64,000 nt of DNA, from the NCBI GenBank assembly GCA_021414305.1, contig JAIOOS010000017.1, positions 518,806-582,805 of the forward strand. The letters are read 5' to 3'. Origin of the DNA: Burkholderiales bacterium. Lineage in GTDB: Bacteria; Pseudomonadota; Gammaproteobacteria; Burkholderiales; Burkholderiaceae_C. Position 1 is the stretch's first letter. Every line of letters starts with the position of its first letter. The position numbers and the translations under genes are program-made. The notes below the pieces were generated by a model that was given only the letters and a program-made list of their open reading frames with translations, was not told where the DNA came from and searched no databases. Shown here in pieces: positions 37,541 to 46,897 of the stretch.

Positions 37541-39375
37541 AGAGGCGAACCGCGATCGCCGCCGCACCGCTGCTGCTCGGTGCACCCTGGGCCACTGCCG
37601 CAGCCAGCGCGCCCGCCGCTTCGGCGGGCGGCGGCGCCGCCAAGGTGCTGCGCTATGCCTTCGTCGCCGCCGAGACCGGCTTCGATCCGGCCAAGATCAG
37701 CGACCTCTATTCGCGCATCTGCACCGCCCACATGTTCGAGGCGCTGTACCGCTTCGACTACCTGGCGCGGGGGCCTTCGAAGGTGGTGCCGCACGTCGCC
37801 GCGGCCATGCCCGAGATCACCGACGACTTCAAGACCTGGACGATCCGCATCCTTCCGGGCATCTACTTCACCGACGACCCGGCGTTCAAGGGCAAGCCGC
37901 GCGAGCTGGTGGCGGCCGATTTCGCCTACAGCTGGAAGCGGCATTTCGACCCGGTCAACAAGGACCCGAACTACACCGGCTTCAAGGAGGAGGGCGTGCT
38001 CGGCGTCGACGAGCTGCGCCAGGCGGCGATCCGCGACAAGAAGCCGTTCGACTACGACCGCGAGGTCGAGGGCCTGCGCGTGCTCGACCGCTACACCCTG
38101 CAGTTCAGGCTGGCGCAGCCGCGGCCGCGCCTGCTCTACACCCTGGTCGATTCGAGCCTGATCGGCGCGATGGCGCGCGAGGTGGTCGAGTTCTACGGCG
38201 ACAACATCGCCGAGCATCCGGTCGGCACCGGGCCCTTCCGCCTGGCGCAGTGGCGGCGCAGCTCGTTCATCGCCTTCGACCGCAATCCCACCTACCGCAA
38301 GGTCCGCTACGACGGCGAGCCCGCCGCCGACGACGCCGTCGGCCAGGCGATGCTCGCCCGGTTCAAGGGCCGCGAGCTGCCGATGATCGACCGGGTCGAG
38401 GTCGCGATCATCGAGGAAAGCCAGCCGCGCTGGCTGAGCTTTCTCAACAGCGAGATCGACGTGCTGATGTCGGTGCCGCTCGAGTTCGCCGCGCAGGCCG
38501 CGCCGGGCGGCAAGCTCGCGCCCTGGCTCGCCAAGCGCGGCGTGCAGATGGACCGCTTCGCCAACGCCGACCGGACGCTCTACTACTTCAACATGGAGGA
38601 TCCGATCGTCGGCGGCATGGCGCCGGAGAAGGTGGCGCTGCGTCGCGCCATCGCCCTGGCGACCGACGTCGACGCCGAGATCGCCCAGGTGCGCCGCGGC
38701 CAGGCGATTCCGGCGCAGTCGACCGTGGCCCCCGGCGGCTGGTCGTACGACCCGGCCTACCGGAGCGAGAACGCCGTCTACAGCCCGGCCCGTGCCAAGG
38801 CCCTGCTCGACCTCTACGGCTACGTCGATCGCGACGGCGACGGCTGGCGCGAGCTGCCCGACGGCAAGCCGATGGTGATCGAGTACGCGACCACGCCCGA
38901 TGCGATCTCGCGCCAGTTCGACGAGCTGTGGAAGAAGAACATGGACGCGGTCGGCGTCCGCCTGAAGATCAAAACGGCGAAATGGCCCGAGCAGCTCAAG
39001 GCGGCGCGCGCCGGCCAGCTCATGATCTGGCAGCTCGGCTACTCGTCGTCGTCGCCCGACGTGCAGGACGGCCTGCAGACCCTCTACAGCCCGGCGTCGG
39101 GCGGGCAGAACCTGTCGCGCTTCAAGCTCCCGCGGTTCGACGAGATCTTCCAGAAGATGCAGTCGCTGCCCGACGGCCCCCAGCGACTCGCGCTGATGCA
39201 CGAGGCCCGCGACCTGATCACCGCATACATGCCGCAGAAGTACAACGTGCACCGGATCGTCACCTGGCTGGCCCAGCCGCGCGTCGTCGGCCTGCGCGCG
39301 CCGATGTACGGCAACCAGTTCTGGCAGTTCATCGACATCGACGAGAACAACGGAAAGATGCTGGCCCGCAAGTGA
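37537..39375 (+). CDS. peptide ABC transporter substrate-binding protein 2 (SBP_bac_5)
   Basis: A 612-residue receptor, a close paralogue of the gene before it. The signal peptide has KRRTAIAAAPLLLGAPWATAAASA. Matching blocks include LRYAFVAAETGFDPAKISDLYSRICTAHMFEAL, FTDDPAFKGKPRELVAADFAYSWKRHFDPVNKDPNYTGF and HPVGTGPFRLAQWRRSSFIAFDRNPTYR. AAAAGGAAAA precedes the ATG at 37537. Having two receptors for one permease set would widen the range of ligands; that is inference. Confidence 0.93.
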   Translation: MKRRTAIAAAPLLLGAPWATAAASAPAASAGGGAAKVLRYAFVAAETGFDPAKISDLYSRICTAHMFEALYRFDYLARGPSKVVPHVAAAMPEITDDFKTWTIRILPGIYFTDDPAFKGKPRELVAADFAYSWKRHFDPVNKDPNYTGFKEEGVLGVDELRQAAIRDKKPFDYDREVEGLRVLDRYTLQFRLAQPRPRLLYTLVDSSLIGAMAREVVEFYGDNIAEHPVGTGPFRLAQWRRSSFIAFDRNPTYRKVRYDGEPAADDAVGQAMLARFKGRELPMIDRVEVAIIEESQPRWLSFLNSEIDVLMSVPLEFAAQAAPGGKLAPWLAKRGVQMDRFANADRTLYYFNMEDPIVGGMAPEKVALRRAIALATDVDAEIAQVRRGQAIPAQSTVAPGGWSYDPAYRSENAVYSPARAKALLDLYGYVDRDGDGWRELPDGKPMVIEYATTPDAISRQFDELWKKNMDAVGVRLKIKTAKWPEQLKAARAGQLMIWQLGYSSSSPDVQDGLQTLYSPASGGQNLSRFKLPRFDEIFQKMQSLPDGPQRLALMHEARDLITAYMPQKYNVHRIVTWLAQPRVVGLRAPMYGNQFWQFIDIDENNGKMLARK

Positions 39376-39400
39376 GCCGGCGCAGATCTCCGCCGACGCG

Positions 39401-41431
39401 ATGAGCCCGCCCGAGCCGCAGATCCTGCGCTACACGCGCTGGCTGCGCGATCGTCGCGGCCTCGATTTCGATCCGACCACGCCGGCCGGCTACGAGCGCT
39501 TCTGGCGCTGGTCGTGCGAGGACCTGCGCGGCTTCTGGCAATCGATCTTCGACTTCTTCGCCATCGAGTCGCCGACCCTGCATGCGACCGTGCTGGTCGA
39601 AGCGAAGATGCCCGGCGCCGAGTGGTTCCCCGGCGCGCAGGTGAACTACGCGCGCCACCTCTTCAGCCACGCCGAGCGCAGCCACGCCGCCGGCCACCCG
39701 GCGATCGTCTTTCGCGACGAGGCGATGCAGGCGCACGGCGAGACGCTCGAGATCACCTGGCCCGAGCTGCGCCGCCAGGTCGCGTCGTTCGCCGCCGCGC
39801 TCTCGCGCATGGGCGTCGCGCCGGGCGACAGGGTGTGCGCGATCCTGCCCAACCTGCCGCAGACCGCGATCGCCTTCCTCGCCTGCGCCAGCCTGGGCGC
39901 GGTCTGGTCGGTGTGCTCGGCCGACATGGGCCCGCTGGCGATCCTCGACCGCTTCCGGCAGATCGAGCCGAAGGTGGTGATCGCCTGCGACGGCTACGTC
40001 TACGGCGGTGTCGCCGCCGACCGGCTGCCGGTCCTGCGCGGACTGATCGACGAGCTGACCAGCGTGCGTCATGTCGTCCTGCTGCGCCATCTCGACGCCG
40101 ATGCAGACATCGCCGCCCTGGCCGGCAAGGCACGGGCGGCGCACGACTTCGATGCGCTGGTCGCCGACGACCCGCCGTTCGAGCCGGCCTGGCTGCCGTT
40201 CGACCACCCGCTCTGGATCGTCTACTCGAGCGGCACCACCGGCCTGCCGAAGGCGATCGTCCACGGCCACGGCGGCGTGATGCTCGAGGGCCTGAAGATC
40301 GGCCTGCATAACAACCTCGGCCCGAGCGTCCTGACCGGCGACCGCTTCCACTGGTACGCCTCCACCGGCTGGATCATGTGGAACTGCCAGATCCACGGCC
40401 TGCTCGGCGGCACGACGATCTGCCTGTTCGACGGCAGCCCGGCGGGGCCTGCCGGCGCGCCCGACTGGTCGACCCTCTGGCGCTTCGCCGCCGAGACCGG
40501 CGTCACCTTCTTCGGCGCCGGCGCGGCGTTCTACGCGAGCTGCCTGAAGGCCGGCGTCGAGCCCGTGCGCGCGGGCGACCTCTCGCGCCTGCGCGGTATC
40601 GGCGCGACCGGCTCGCCGCTGGCGATCGAGTGCTACCGCTGGGTCTGGGACCACCTGCCGAAGGTCGATGGCGAGAACATCTGGCTCACGCCGATGTCCG
40701 GCGGCACCGATTTCGCCGGCGCCTTCATCGCCGGCCTGCCCACCCTGCCGGTGGTCGAGGGCGAGATGCAGTGCCGCTGCCTCGGCGCCGCGGTCGAGGC
40801 GTGGAGCGAGCCCGACGCCGAGGGCCGGGGCCGGGCGCTCGTCGACGAGGTCGGCGAGCTCGTCTGCACGAAGCCCATGCCCTCGATGCCGCTCGGCTTC
40901 TGGGGCGACGCCGACGGCAGCCGCTACCGCGACAGCTACTTCGACATGTACCCGGGTATCTGGCGGCACGGCGACTGGCTGCGCATCACGCCGCGCGGCG
41001 GCGCGATCATCTACGGTCGCAGCGACGCCACGATCAACCGGCACGGCATCCGCATGGGCACGGCCGAGCTCTACCGCGCGGTCGAGGCCCTGCCCGAGGT
41101 GCTCGATTCGCTGGTCGTCGATCTCGAGTACCTGGGGCGGGAGAGCTACATGCCGCTGTTCGTGGTCCTGCGCGAGGGCCTGACCCTCGACGAGGCGCTG
41201 ACGAAGCGCATCAAGGCCGGCATCCGCACCGCCCTCTCCGCGCGGCACGTGCCGAACGAGATCTTCCAGGTGCAGGCGATTCCGCGCACCCTCTCGGGCA
41301 AGAAGATGGAGCTGCCGGTCAAGAAGCTGCTCATGGGCGCGCCGGCCGAGCAGGTATTCAAGGCGGGGGCGATGGCCACGCCCGAGAGCATCGGCTGGTT
41401 CGCCGAGTTCGCGCGGCGCCGCGAGGGCTGA
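39401..41431 (+). CDS. aacS: acetoacetate-CoA ligase
   Basis: A 676-residue enzyme that activates acetoacetate with ATP and CoA, feeding ketone-body or polyhydroxyalkanoate breakdown products to acetyl-CoA. The N-terminal ACAS_N domain ([23 protein letters not shown]) and AMP-binding motifs [42 protein letters not shown] and [38 protein letters not shown] are present. The C-terminal [13 protein letters not shown] carries the catalytic lysine. Length (about 650-680) and WIMWN distinguish it from acetyl-CoA synthetase. It lies 25 bp after the receptor genes but is convergent with dctM. Confidence 0.93.
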   Translation: MSPPEPQILRYTRWLRDRRGLDFDPTTPAGYERFWRWSCEDLRGFWQSIFDFFAIESPTLHATVLVEAKMPGAEWFPGAQVNYARHLFSHAERSHAAGHPAIVFRDEAMQAHGETLEITWPELRRQVASFAAALSRMGVAPGDRVCAILPNLPQTAIAFLACASLGAVWSVCSADMGPLAILDRFRQIEPKVVIACDGYVYGGVAADRLPVLRGLIDELTSVRHVVLLRHLDADADIAALAGKARAAHDFDALVADDPPFEPAWLPFDHPLWIVYSSGTTGLPKAIVHGHGGVMLEGLKIGLHNNLGPSVLTGDRFHWYASTGWIMWNCQIHGLLGGTTICLFDGSPAGPAGAPDWSTLWRFAAETGVTFFGAGAAFYASCLKAGVEPVRAGDLSRLRGIGATGSPLAIECYRWVWDHLPKVDGENIWLTPMSGGTDFAGAFIAGLPTLPVVEGEMQCRCLGAAVEAWSEPDAEGRGRALVDEVGELVCTKPMPSMPLGFWGDADGSRYRDSYFDMYPGIWRHGDWLRITPRGGAIIYGRSDATINRHGIRMGTAELYRAVEALPEVLDSLVVDLEYLGRESYMPLFVVLREGLTLDEALTKRIKAGIRTALSARHVPNEIFQVQAIPRTLSGKKMELPVKKLLMGAPAEQVFKAGAMATPESIGWFAEFARRREG

Positions 41432-41446
41432 TCGCGCCGCGCGGGC

Positions 41447-42733
41447 CTACTTGGTCAGCAGGTGCGGCAGCCAGAGAGAGAACGCGGGCACGTAGGTGAC
41501 GATCAGCAGCGCCGAGCACATCGCCGCGTAGAACGGCCAGAGCTCGCGCGACACCTCCTCCATCGTCACCTTGCCGATGGCGCAGCCGACGAAGAGCGTC
41601 GGCCCGACCGGCGGCGTGATCAGGCCGATGCCCGAGTTGACGAGCAGGATCATGCCGAAGTGGACCGGGTCGATGCCGAACTTGAGGATCACCGGCAACA
41701 GGATCGGCGTGCAGATCAGGATCATCGGCGCCATGTCCATGAACGTGCCGAGCAGGATCAGCAGCACGTTGATCATCATCAGCAGCTCGTACTTGTTGCT
41801 GGCGATGGCCACGAAGAGCTGGGTCGCCTTGGCCGGCACCTGCATCAGCGCCATCATGTAGCCGAAGGCGGCGGAGAAGCCGATCAGCATCATCACCATC
41901 GCCACCATCTTGGTCACGCGGTGCAGGAGCATCGGCAGCTCTCGCCAGCGGTAGTCGCGGTAGATGAACATCGTGACGATGAAGGCGTACAGGCAGGCCA
42001 CGGCCGCCGACTCGGTGGGCGTGAAGACGCCGCTCAGGATGCCGCCGAGGATGATGATGACGGTGACCAGGCCCCAGAGCGCGTCGACCGCGATCTTCCC
42101 GGCCTGGCGCAGCGTCACCGGCTCGCCCTTCGGATATCCGCGCCGGTAGGAGAGGATCACGCACAGCCCCATCACGCAGGCGCCGAACAGCAGCCCCGGC
42201 AGCACGCCGGCGAGAAAGAGCTGGGCGACCGAGATCGTGCCGCCGGCGGCGAGCGAATAGAGCACCGCGTTGTGCGAGGGCGGGATCAGCACCGCCTGCA
42301 CCGAGCCGCAGATCGTCACGTTGGTGGCGAAGACCTTCGGATAGCCCTGCTTGACCATCTGCGGGATCAGCACCGAGCCGATCGACGCGGTGTCGGCGAC
42401 CGACGAGCCGGAGACGCCGCTGAAGAAGGTGGAGGCGATGACGTTGACCAGCGCCAGCCCGCCGCGGATCGCGCCGACGAAGATGCGCGCCAGGTTGACC
42501 AGCCGCACCGCCATGCCGCCCTCGGCCATGATCGCGCCGGCGAGGACGAAGAACGGGATCGCGAGCAGCGAGAAGCTGTTCACGCCGCTCGAGATGGAGA
42601 TCATCACCGCCTCGAGGGGCACGTCGATCCAGAGCGCGCCGAGGATGGCCGCCAGGCCGAGCGTGTAGGCGACGGGCATGCCGAGCATGCAGAGCACGAC
42701 GAACGAGCCGAGCAGGATCAGGACTTCGGTCAT
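41447..42733 (-). CDS. dctM: TRAP transporter large permease
   Basis: A 428-residue membrane protein with about twelve hydrophobic segments. The start LILLGSFVVLCMLGMPVAYTLGLAAILGAL, GVSGSSVADTASIGSVLIPQMVKQGYPKVFATNVT, and the ending NSGIGLITPPVGPTLFVGCAIGKVTMEEVSRELWPFYAAM are DctM hallmarks. It drives sodium-coupled uptake of organic acids or similar molecules with DctP and DctQ. It is the last gene of dctP-dctQ-dctM on the minus strand. Confidence 0.95.
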   Translation of the reverse strand: MTEVLILLGSFVVLCMLGMPVAYTLGLAAILGALWIDVPLEAVMISISSGVNSFSLLAIPFFVLAGAIMAEGGMAVRLVNLARIFVGAIRGGLALVNVIASTFFSGVSGSSVADTASIGSVLIPQMVKQGYPKVFATNVTICGSVQAVLIPPSHNAVLYSLAAGGTISVAQLFLAGVLPGLLFGACVMGLCVILSYRRGYPKGEPVTLRQAGKIAVDALWGLVTVIIILGGILSGVFTPTESAAVACLYAFIVTMFIYRDYRWRELPMLLHRVTKMVAMVMMLIGFSAAFGYMMALMQVPAKATQLFVAIASNKYELLMMINVLLILLGTFMDMAPMILICTPILLPVILKFGIDPVHFGMILLVNSGIGLITPPVGPTLFVGCAIGKVTMEEVSRELWPFYAAMCSALLIVTYVPAFSLWLPHLLTK

Positions 42734-42746
42734 CGGCTGGGCCGCC

Positions 42747-43262
42747 TCAGTCGGCGAGCGGCTGGTCGCGGTACATGATCGATTCCGGCGGCGGCGCGCC
42801 GAGCCAGAGGCGCTCGATGATGAAGAGCAGGGTGATGAGGCCGCCGATCGGAATCGGCGAGTAGGTGAGCCCGACCGAGAGCGTCGGGAACTCGGCGATC
42901 GTCTGGTTCCAGGTCACCTTCACCAGCTGCGTACCCCAGACCAGCATGAAGAGCGCGGTGGCGACCATCACCAGGTCGGCGAGCTTGAGCATCACGCCGC
43001 GCACGGCCGGCGGAACCGCGTCGGTCAGCATCTGCACGCAGATGTGCGCGCCGGCGCGATAGGCCGCGGCGCCGCCGACGAACGAGAACAGCACCATCGC
43101 GAGGACCGAGAACGGTTCCGGCCAGCTCGACGCCGAGTTCATGACGTAGCGCATGAACACGCCGTACGGGATGACCAGCGTGATCGCGACCAGCGCCACC
43201 GCCGAGACGACGATGCACGCCAGGTAGAGCCGCTCCATCGCGAGCGCGTAGGCGGCTCGCAC
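42747..43262 (-). CDS. dctQ: TRAP transporter small permease
   Basis: A 171-residue protein with four predicted helices (LYLACIVVSAVALVAITLVIPYGVFMRYV onward), the usual size and pattern for DctQ. NSASSWPEPFSVLAMVLFSFVGGAAAYRAGAHICVQML is typical. It lies 13 bp from dctM and 4 bp from dctP. The C-terminus (APPPESIMYRDQPLAD) is cytoplasmic. Confidence 0.93.
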   Translation of the reverse strand: MRAAYALAMERLYLACIVVSAVALVAITLVIPYGVFMRYVMNSASSWPEPFSVLAMVLFSFVGGAAAYRAGAHICVQMLTDAVPPAVRGVMLKLADLVMVATALFMLVWGTQLVKVTWNQTIAEFPTLSVGLTYSPIPIGGLITLLFIIERLWLGAPPPESIMYRDQPLAD

Positions 43263-43266
43263 GGTA

Positions 43267-44256
43267 CTACTTCGTCTCTTCGATGCGCTTCAGCAGGGCC
43301 GCGTACTTGACGCCGTATTTGTCGCGGATCGGCTGCGTCGCCTTGTAGTACGCCGCCTTGTCCGCGGGCACGAAGGTCACGCCCTTGGCCTTGAGGTCGG
43401 CCTCGGCGGTGACGGTCTTCTCGTCCCAGAGCTTCCTCTGCTCGAATTGCGCCTCGCGCGAGAGCTTCTTCAGGAGCGCCTGGTCTTCCGGCGTGAGGGC
43501 GTCCCAGGTGCGCTTGGAGAAGATGAAGATCTCCGGAATGATCAGGTGGCCGGTCAGGGTGTAGACCTTGCTGACGAGGTAGTGGTTCTGGGCCAGCAGG
43601 GTCGGCGGGTTGTTCTCGGCGCCGTCGACGACGCCGGTCTCCAGCGCGCTGTAGAGCTCGTTGAAGCCCATCGCCACGCCGCTGCCGCCCATCGCGTTCA
43701 TCGTCTCGACGAAGATCGGGTTGCCCATCATGCGGATCTTCTGGCCCTTGAGGTCGGCCGGGGTCGGCACCGCCTTCTTGCCGTAGACGTTGCGCACGCC
43801 GGCGTCCATCCAGCCGAGGGCGACGATGCGCGAGGCCGGGTTGGTGTTGATCTTGTCGAGCAGCTCGGCGCCGATCGGGCCGTCGATCACCTTTCGCATG
43901 TGCGCTTCGTCGCGGAAGATGAAGGGCAGGTTGAAGACGTTGAGGTCGTCGACGACCGGACCCATCGCGCCGACCGAGATGCGGGCGATCTGCAGCGCGC
44001 CGACCTGGGCCTGCTCGATCATTTCCTTTTCGCCGCCGAGCTGCATCGACGGGTACATCTGGATCGAGATGCGGCCGTTGGTCTGCGTCTCGAACTTCTT
44101 GCCCATGCGGACGATCGCCTCGACCGTGGGATAGCCGAGCGGGTGGACGTCGGAGGCCTTCCAGACGACCTTCGTCTGGGAAGTCGCAGGCAGGCTCACG
44201 ACAGCGGCGACCCCGACCAGGGCGGCGCCGAGCGATGCGAATAGACGTCTCTTCAT
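43267..44256 (-). CDS. dctP: TRAP transporter substrate-binding protein
   Basis: A 329-residue periplasmic receptor. The signal peptide (RRLFASLGAALVGVAAVVSLPATS) ends near residue 25. DctP motifs include KVVWKASDVHPLGYPTVEAIVRMGKKFETQTNGRI, MYPSMQLGGEKEMIEQAQVGALQI, VRNVYGKKAVPTPADLKGQKIRMMGNPIFVETMNAMG and GVVDGAENNPPTLL. GGAGA precedes the ATG at 44256; an upstream ATG at 44331 lies at the promoter's -35 and is rejected. The ligand is unknown; neighbours suggest a sugar acid or polyol product. Confidence 0.94.
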   Translation of the reverse strand: MKRRLFASLGAALVGVAAVVSLPATSQTKVVWKASDVHPLGYPTVEAIVRMGKKFETQTNGRISIQMYPSMQLGGEKEMIEQAQVGALQIARISVGAMGPVVDDLNVFNLPFIFRDEAHMRKVIDGPIGAELLDKINTNPASRIVALGWMDAGVRNVYGKKAVPTPADLKGQKIRMMGNPIFVETMNAMGGSGVAMGFNELYSALETGVVDGAENNPPTLLAQNHYLVSKVYTLTGHLIIPEIFIFSKRTWDALTPEDQALLKKLSREAQFEQRKLWDEKTVTAEADLKAKGVTFVPADKAAYYKATQPIRDKYGVKYAALLKRIEETK

Positions 44257-44302
44257 TTCTGTCTCCGTGGCGGTGTAGGCGGCACTTGCGTGCCGAGCGT
44301 CG

Positions 44303-44331
44303 AACATATCGGATACGGACAGCGCTCTCAA
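44303..44331 (-). promoter_or_regulatory. putative sigma-70 promoter of dctPQM
   Basis: On the minus strand TTGAGA (44326-44331) and TATGTT (44303-44308) are 17 nt apart. Transcription would start near 44296, leaving a leader of about 40 nt. It makes the TRAP genes separable from the SDR genes upstream. Confidence 0.6.
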
Positions 44332-44347
44332 TCAGGGATTGACGAAG

Positions 44348-44361
44348 GTTGTCCGAACAAC
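44348..44361. promoter_or_regulatory. GTTGTCCGAACAAC inverted repeat upstream of dctP
   Basis: Perfect 5-bp arms around CCGA, centred about 24 bp upstream of the dctP -35 box. It resembles the TTGTC..ACAA type of site bound by some GntR regulators. No GntR gene is in the window. Confidence 0.4.
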
Positions 44362-44370
44362 TCCGGTCTT

Positions 44371-45195
44371 CTACTGGGTGGCGGTGAGGCCGCCATCGAC
44401 GGTCAGGACCTGCCCGGTGACGAACGACGCGCCCGGACCGCAGAAGAAGAGCGTCGGCGCGACCACGTCGCCCGGCTCGGCGACGCGGCCGAGCGGAATG
44501 CGGGCGAGGATGTGCTCGCGGGTGACCGGGTTGGCGAGCCAGTGCGCGCCCATCTCGCCGCGCACCACCGTCGGCGCGACGCCGTTGACGGTGATGCCGT
44601 GCGCCGAGAGCTCGACGGCGTGCTGCTTGATCAGCATCGCCAGCGCGCCCTTGGTCGCGCAGTAGGCCGAGTAGCCGCGGTCGCGCATGCCGAGCTGCGA
44701 GCGGACCGAGAGCAGGTGCACCTGGCGGCCCGGCGCGCGGCCGGCGGCGACCGCCTCCACCTGGTGCCGGGCGGCGGCCTGGGCGAGGAACATGGCGGCC
44801 TTGAGGTTGACCTGCACCACCTCGTCGAAAGCCGCCTCGCTGACATCGGCGAGGCGCTCTTCGCGCTGGATGCCGATGCAGTTGACCAGCAGGTCGAGCG
44901 CGCCGAAGCGCGCGGCGGTAGCGTCGACGGCGGCGCGGATCGAGCCAGTGACGTGCGCATCCATCGCCAGGCCGATCGCCCCGTGGCCGGCGCTCGTCAA
45001 AGTCGCGGCCAGCGCCTCGGCCTTGGCCGCACTCCGGCCGGCGACCGCGACCCGCGCGCCGGCCATCGCCAGCCCCCAGGCGATCGCCTCGCCGATGCCG
45101 CCGTAGCCGCCGGGCACGAAGGCGGCGCGGCCGCGCAGGTCGAACTGGCCGGCAAGGAGGCGGGCGTAGTCGGGGCGGGCGGCGCTTGTGCTCAT
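44371..45195 (-). CDS. short-chain dehydrogenase/reductase
   Basis: A 274-residue SDR in the catabolic island. The cofactor motif is GGYGGIGEAIAWGLAMAGA (variant of TGxxxGIG), NCIG replaces NNAG, and the active site has serine in LLSVRSQLGMRDRGYSAYCATKGAL with YCATK. The C-terminus SFVTGQVLTVDGGLTATQ is typical. It probably oxidises a sugar, polyol or sugar acid with NAD(P). It lies 4 bp downstream of the other SDR, and both follow livH, so they are probably cotranscribed. Confidence 0.92.
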   Translation of the reverse strand: MSTSAARPDYARLLAGQFDLRGRAAFVPGGYGGIGEAIAWGLAMAGARVAVAGRSAAKAEALAATLTSAGHGAIGLAMDAHVTGSIRAAVDATAARFGALDLLVNCIGIQREERLADVSEAAFDEVVQVNLKAAMFLAQAAARHQVEAVAAGRAPGRQVHLLSVRSQLGMRDRGYSAYCATKGALAMLIKQHAVELSAHGITVNGVAPTVVRGEMGAHWLANPVTREHILARIPLGRVAEPGDVVAPTLFFCGPGASFVTGQVLTVDGGLTATQ

Positions 45196-45199
45196 CGGT

Positions 45200-45949
45200 T
45201 CAGTCCATCAGCAGGCCACCGTTGAGATCGAGGATCTCGCCGGTGATGAAGCCCGAGAGCGGCGAGGCGAGAAAGCTGACGACATGGGCGAATTCCTCGG
45301 GCTCGCAGAAGCGGCCGACCGGAATCTGCGCCAGCAGCGCCTGGCGCTGCGCCTCGCTGAGCTGCTCGGTGACCATCGGCGTGCGCACGTAGGCCGGGGC
45401 GATGGCGTTGGCGGTGACGCCGTGCGCCGCGAGCTCGCGCGCGAGCGAGAAAGTGAGCGCGCCCAACGCGCCCTTCGAGACCGAGTAGGCGGTGCCGGCG
45501 GTCAGGCCGCCGGTCTTGGCAGCGAGCGAGCTGGTGTTGACGATCCGTCCCCAGCGCCGCGCCTTCATCGCCGGCACCACCGCCTTGGCCCAGAACATGG
45601 CGCCGTCGAGGTTGGCGCCGAGCACCCGCCGCCACTCGTCGACGCCGGTCGCCTCGATCTTGTTGTTGGAGAGGATGCCGGCGTTGTTGACCAGGACGTC
45701 GACCTCGCCGAGCGCGCCGACGACGTGGGCATGCGCCGCTGCAACGGCGCCGGGATCGCTGATGTCGCAGGCGACCGAAAGCACCGCGCCGTCGCCGGCG
45801 GCGACGAGCGGGCGCATCGCGTCCGGATGGATGTCGATCGCGGCGACCCGGCAGCCGTCGGCGAGCAGGGCCTCGACCACGGCGCGGCCCATCGTGCCGC
45901 CGGCGCCGGTGACGACGGCGACCTTGCCTTTGAGGGGTTGGGAAGTCAT
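45200..45949 (-). CDS. short-chain dehydrogenase/reductase
   Basis: A 249-residue classical SDR (FabG-like fold). VVTGAGGTMGRAVVEALL (TGxxxGxG), DVLVNNAGIL, the catalytic serine in VNTSSLAAKTG, and YSVSK are visible; it ends SGFITGEILDLNGGLLMD. It is likely a polyol/sugar dehydrogenase within the island. The ATG at 45949 overlaps the livH stop by 4 bp, so translation is coupled to the transporter gene. Confidence 0.93.
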   Translation of the reverse strand: MTSQPLKGKVAVVTGAGGTMGRAVVEALLADGCRVAAIDIHPDAMRPLVAAGDGAVLSVACDISDPGAVAAAHAHVVGALGEVDVLVNNAGILSNNKIEATGVDEWRRVLGANLDGAMFWAKAVVPAMKARRWGRIVNTSSLAAKTGGLTAGTAYSVSKGALGALTFSLARELAAHGVTANAIAPAYVRTPMVTEQLSEAQRQALLAQIPVGRFCEPEEFAHVVSFLASPLSGFITGEILDLNGGLLMD

Positions 45950-46866
45950 GTGTCGAGCACGCTCTTCTTTCCGAACAGGCCGCGCGAGCGGAAGGTCACG
46001 ACGGCGATGAACAGCAGGTACATCGAGAGCAGCGACCACTCCGAAGCGTACGCGCCGGTCAGGCCCACCGCCATGCCGACCAGCAGCCCGGCGAGCACGG
46101 CGCCCCAGAGGCTGCCGACACCGCCGAGAACGATGATGAGGAACGCCGGCACCACCGCGTCGACGCCGACCTGCGGCCGCACGCCCCAGATCGGCGCCAT
46201 CACCACGCCGGCGATGGCGGCCAGGCCGACGCCGAGTGCGAACACGAAGAGGCGCAGGCGCGACAGGTTGATGCCTAGCGCACGCACCATTTCGCTGTCG
46301 TGCGCCCCGGCCTTGACCACCGCGCCGTACGGCGTCTTCTCGAGGAAGAACCAGAGGAGGCCGATCATCAGGCAGGCGAAGCCGGCGGCGAAGAAGCGGT
46401 AGCGCGACCAGATCAGGTCGCCGATCAGGAACGCGCCGGAGATCGCGTCGGGTACGGGCAGTTGCTTCTCGGCCGAACCCCAGACGGCGCGGATCGCCTC
46501 CTCGATCACCAGCGCGGCGCCGAAGGTGAGCAAGAGGCCGTAGAGCGGGTCCTTGCCGTAGGTGCGGCGCATGCAGAGCTCGAGCAGCATGCCGAACATG
46601 CCCACCACCACCGGCGCGAGCAGAAGGGCGATCGCGTAGCGGGTGCCGAGCGGCAGGGCGACGTACGCCGCCTGCAGCTCGGGAAACCAGCCGAAGCGCG
46701 GCGTGACGAGGAAGACCGCCACGTACATGCCGAGCGCGAACAGCGACCCGTGCGCCAGGTTGATCGTTTCCATCACGCCGACGATCAGCATGAAGCCGAG
46801 CGCGATCAGGGCGAACAGCAGCCCGAGCGAAATGCCGTTGAGCAGGTGCGGCAGCAGCTGCAGCAT
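45946..46866 (-). CDS. livH: LivH-type ABC transporter permease
   Basis: A 306-residue membrane protein with about eight helices of the branched-chain amino acid/urea permease family. HLLNGISLGLLFALIALGFMLIVGVMETINLAHGSLFALGMYVAV and the late loop LGINLSRLRLFVFALGVGLAAIAGVVMAPIWGVRPQVGVDAVVPAFLIIVLGGVGSLWGAVLAGLLVG are hallmarks. Its partner LivM and ATPases are encoded on the opposite strand beyond rpiR. The family carries amino acids but also other small organics, so the ligand is open. Confidence 0.93.
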   Translation of the reverse strand: MLQLLPHLLNGISLGLLFALIALGFMLIVGVMETINLAHGSLFALGMYVAVFLVTPRFGWFPELQAAYVALPLGTRYAIALLLAPVVVGMFGMLLELCMRRTYGKDPLYGLLLTFGAALVIEEAIRAVWGSAEKQLPVPDAISGAFLIGDLIWSRYRFFAAGFACLMIGLLWFFLEKTPYGAVVKAGAHDSEMVRALGINLSRLRLFVFALGVGLAAIAGVVMAPIWGVRPQVGVDAVVPAFLIIVLGGVGSLWGAVLAGLLVGMAVGLTGAYASEWSLLSMYLLFIAVVTFRSRGLFGKKSVLDT

Positions 46867-46897
46867 CGTCTTCGTCCGGGCCGCCGCGCGCGGGGTC

